Shown here one piece after another: positions 62,401 to 64,000 of a stretch of 64,000 bases of DNA; the first letter of the stretch is position 1; each line of letters starts with the position of its first letter. The translations under genes and the position numbers were made by a program. Source of the stretch: FEN-1350 sp964386005 (GTDB taxonomy: Bacteria; Planctomycetota; Phycisphaerae; Sedimentisphaerales; Anaerohalosphaeraceae); the NCBI GenBank assembly GCA_964386005.1, contig CAYLSB010000011.1, positions 16,852 through 80,851 on the forward strand, written 5' to 3'. The notes under the pieces were generated by a model. That model ran no database searches. It had not been told where the DNA came from and worked only from the letters and a program-made list of their open reading frames with translations.

Positions 62401-64000
62401 GTCCGAGAAGGGTACGAATCGATCAACGGTAACCTGAATGTCGGGGGATGGTCCCTCGGTGTGCCGTACGACGGAGACGGATCGGCATGGGAGAATCTGA
62501 AATCATTGCGAAATCACTATGAGGATACGAAGCCCTTTCTGGACATCCAAAACTATGTGGATTACATGCTGATGTATATGTTCGGTATGCCCGAAGACGA
62601 GTACCGATGCGTCGGTCCTCTGGCGCCGGGAACCGGATTCAAGTTTTACCTCAATGACGCCGACGGGTATCTGTATTCACCGGATGATTGCCAGATCTTT
62701 GGCGCCGATAACAAGACGGTGATGAATCCGGCTACACGCCGCGCCAATGGAGACGGTCCCGGGGGTTTGTTCGGTGCGCTTTTTGCGGAGGGCAATCCGG
62801 ATTACCGGATGTTTCTGGCCGATCGCATCCATAAGCATTATTTCAATGACGGGGCGATGACGCCTTCCAGGACCATCGAGCGGTTGATGCAACGGTGCGC
62901 TCAGATCGAACGAGCTTATATCGCCGAATCGGCCCGTTGGTGGAATGGGGGAAACTTATATGCGCGCACTCCGCTCCCCGATCCCCGAAACACCTCTCGA
63001 AAGTCCTGGGCGGAAGCCAGAGACAGTTGTATGACGAAGGTTCTTCCACATCGCAGCGGAACCGTCCTGGGGTATTATACGGCCGCCGGTTTTTATCCCA
63101 AGACCCAGGCACCGGTGTTTCACATCAACGAGGCCTACCAGCATGGAGGCCGTGTCGTTTCGGGCTATTCGCTGACGATGATCAACCCCAACAATGCCTC
63201 GGACATGAGCACCGAACTCGTTTCGGAGGGCGCCCCGGTTTGGGCTTTTGTTCCTTCCGATAATTCGCTGGGAACCGGATGGACGGCGAAATCCTTTATT
63301 CCGGGAGCCGGATGGACGGATGGTACCACCGGTACCGGGGTCGGCTATGACACGAGAACGGATTATGATGCTTTGATTCGTACCGATCTTCAACAAGCGT
63401 TGTACAATCTACAAACCTCGGTCTATTGCAGGATCCCGTTTACCGTGTCCAGTCCTTCCGACATCCGTACCCTCTCGCTGCAGATACAATACGATGATGG
63501 ATTTGTGGCCTATATCAACGAGTCGAAGGTCTGCCAAAGTACCAATGTCATCAATGCGATTCCCCCAACGGCCGCCGCGAACAATCATACGGCCACATCC
63601 TTTGAAGAATTTGATGTAACGCAGAACCTGTCGGCTTTGACGACGGGAACCAATATTCTGGCTATTCATGGTATAAATAATACAAAAAGCAGCGGTGATT
63701 TGCTGATTCTGCCGAAGCTGGTCGCCACAGTTCCATCGTTTTCGATCTCCCCTGTCTGGTTTACTCTGGATGGAATCGATCCCCGTTTGCCCGGCGGAGC
63801 GAGGAATCCGAATGCCATGCAATATACCGGGCCCGTTGTGCTGGACAAGAGCGTCCATGTCAAGGCCCGGGTGTTGACGCCGACCGGTGAATGGTCCGCG
63901 CTCAATGAAGCGGTTTACGGAACGGACAACATCTGTCCGAACCTTCGGATCACCGAGCTGATGTATCGATATACCGACCCGAACTGCGAGTTCATCGAGT
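59410..64000 (+). CDS. Giant secreted CotH/lamin-tail/discoidin protein with N-terminal dockerin (partial)
   Basis: The frame is open from ATG 59410 to the window end, at least 1530 residues; the 3' end is outside. A signal peptide (about 1-26) is followed at once by a full two-loop dockerin (DLNRDCRVNLDDYVILARHW ... DIDGQGGIELNDLRLLADQW). Then come a lamin-tail domain (about 85-195), two near-identical discoidin domains (about 271-415 and 427-570), a YDDGF beta domain, a CHB_HEX-like domain (about 725-815), a CotH-kinase-like domain (about 840-1150, ELRSGSHDMSLRGF, LYWNGTYWGLYHLRERW), a second YDDGF domain, a second CHB_HEX-like region and the start of another lamin-tail domain. CotH members can phosphorylate proteins. 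ATG 59410 has only a weak ribosome binding site. Confidence 0.88.
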   Translation, partial: MKSGSRSMIGIGVMISMILQLSILRADCPEGDLNRDCRVNLDDYVILARHWLEPDGPGDIDGQGGIELNDLRLLADQWLTRESHAVISEYLASNRDILFDQDGDSSDWIEIYNPTRAEMSLEGWFLTDDRQELTKWKLPATVLQSGEFRTIFASGKDRRTAGAELHTNFTLTPDDDYLALVKNDGKTVADSYHLGLHERRTNVSFGIGQPSQPSYLVSRITPCKILVPDAADDAGIGSTWIGTGEPFDDGGWKFGSLGVGYGVIGNPETVTLNENIALGKPATQSSEWGGFPASYGTNGNQNDFTHTATGDFAPWWELDLQGSYPINRIVLYNRTSCCQERLYNITVEIFDVDDNLVYLSPVLNKTAQGQTPISPGNLTVDLSGEPGGGVTGRRIHVSKEVISGAAEYLTLGEVEVYQITTTVTYKNIALHQPATQSSEYDGFPASFATDGTLSNFTHTASGDGAPWWEMDLRDTYYINRIVLHNRDDCCQHRLYNILVEIFDAADALVYLSPVFNQTAVGHTPISPGEWITLDLSGEPGGGVVGRRIRVSKEAIEINSNYEYLSLGEVQVFGTKTYRDSIGSNIETEMNGVNASCYIRIGFAVGDADSYDRVVLRMKYDDGFIAYLNGARFASSNAPAGPAGYNARAESVHYGLDVEDYSVPLSLLRQGTNLLAIHGLNRQADDSNFLILPELIVYTVELSGTGYFIHPTPGALNGSSVTGFVSDTRFDMDRGFYDAPFDVQMTNNTPGSTIVFTTDGSEPTRSHGTYVPAADAKTPPVAAVHLTGTTVLRTRGFKDGYEPSRTDTQTYLFLDDAIVSGVMNSSITQDPRYAPNIKAGLRDLWTISIVSDQILNDTTPVQSSVELIRPDGIKGFQEDAGIRYFGGAYTYFAKKNFRLYFKSEFGATHLQYPLFEYHQRGIPAVEVFDQLELRSGSHDMSLRGFMMSNTFTDDTLLDMGNLNPHGQFVHLYWNGTYWGLYHLRERWNADMHAEYLGGVREGYESINGNLNVGGWSLGVPYDGDGSAWENLKSLRNHYEDTKPFLDIQNYVDYMLMYMFGMPEDEYRCVGPLAPGTGFKFYLNDADGYLYSPDDCQIFGADNKTVMNPATRRANGDGPGGLFGALFAEGNPDYRMFLADRIHKHYFNDGAMTPSRTIERLMQRCAQIERAYIAESARWWNGGNLYARTPLPDPRNTSRKSWAEARDSCMTKVLPHRSGTVLGYYTAAGFYPKTQAPVFHINEAYQHGGRVVSGYSLTMINPNNASDMSTELVSEGAPVWAFVPSDNSLGTGWTAKSFIPGAGWTDGTTGTGVGYDTRTDYDALIRTDLQQALYNLQTSVYCRIPFTVSSPSDIRTLSLQIQYDDGFVAYINESKVCQSTNVINAIPPTAAANNHTATSFEEFDVTQNLSALTTGTNILAIHGINNTKSSGDLLILPKLVATVPSFSISPVWFTLDGIDPRLPGGARNPNAMQYTGPVVLDKSVHVKARVLTPTGEWSALNEAVYGTDNICPNLRITELMYRYTDPNCEFIE

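Overview
The window looks like chromosomal DNA of a planctomycete, most likely Phycisphaerae or a relative of Sedimentisphaerales. The evidence is indirect: many large secreted proteins with LamG, PKD, discoidin, GEVED or beta-helix domains and a short dockerin-like tail carrying conserved cysteines; a PEP-CTERM-type protein with a VPAPGA motif; a XylR-like AraC regulator followed by a prepilin-type protein; and a CotH/lamin-tail protein. No rRNA, tRNA, CRISPR array, transposase or phage gene was recognised, so the taxonomic call rests on protein style only.

Layout. 1-7,700: end of a YmdB-type phosphoesterase, an HTH/membrane protein, an OmpA-type lipoprotein, ndk, a DUF6057-like membrane protein overlapping a PD40/CxxCH protein, and a small conserved protein. 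7,700-17,950: housekeeping genes ligA-ribD, a short uvrC, a PilT-type ATPase with a zinc-ribbon membrane protein, a haem-motif (DUF3365-like) histidine kinase and aspS. 18,300-22,500: two secreted PKD/LamG/half-dockerin proteins. 23,000-25,900: a TIM-barrel sugar isomerase and an FAD-dependent oxidoreductase, both exported. 26,050-34,920: a seven-gene minus-strand operon consisting of an ECF sigma factor, an anti-sigma factor fused to a DUF4139 domain, two near-identical secreted DUF4139 proteins, an orphan secreted protein, a diverged DUF4139 relative and another DUF4139 protein. 35,700-43,700: a giant GEVED protein, a beta-helix protein and a C-type-lectin PEP-CTERM protein. 43,900-49,260: PfkB kinase, MgtC, then a translationally coupled glycosyltransferase cluster (GT17, TPR-GT fusion, GT2). 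49,280-51,300: nrdR with a stand-alone ATP-cone protein, a small protein and a metallo-beta-lactamase-fold hydrolase. 51,480-54,680: zinc-ribbon/glycine-repeat protein, XylR/AraC regulator and prepilin-like protein. 55,000-64,000: three secreted discoidin-rich proteins; the last has its dockerin at the N-terminus and runs off the window.

The strongest candidate for an undescribed system is the sigma/anti-sigma/DUF4139 operon. Its first three junctions are 4-nt ATGA overlaps. It joins a membrane-bound anti-sigma factor to the same extracytoplasmic domain that is then repeated in the secreted downstream products, which suggests a self-sensing envelope-signalling module. The clearest regulatory signal is a pair of 15-bp direct repeats spaced exactly 21 bp, abutting a well-formed sigma-70-type promoter (TTGTTC, 17 bp, TAGAAT) between the AraC-type regulator and the prepilin-like gene. 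This is the geometry expected for AraC-type activation. A strong intrinsic terminator ending two bases from the ribosome binding site of the FAD oxidoreductase looks like an attenuator.
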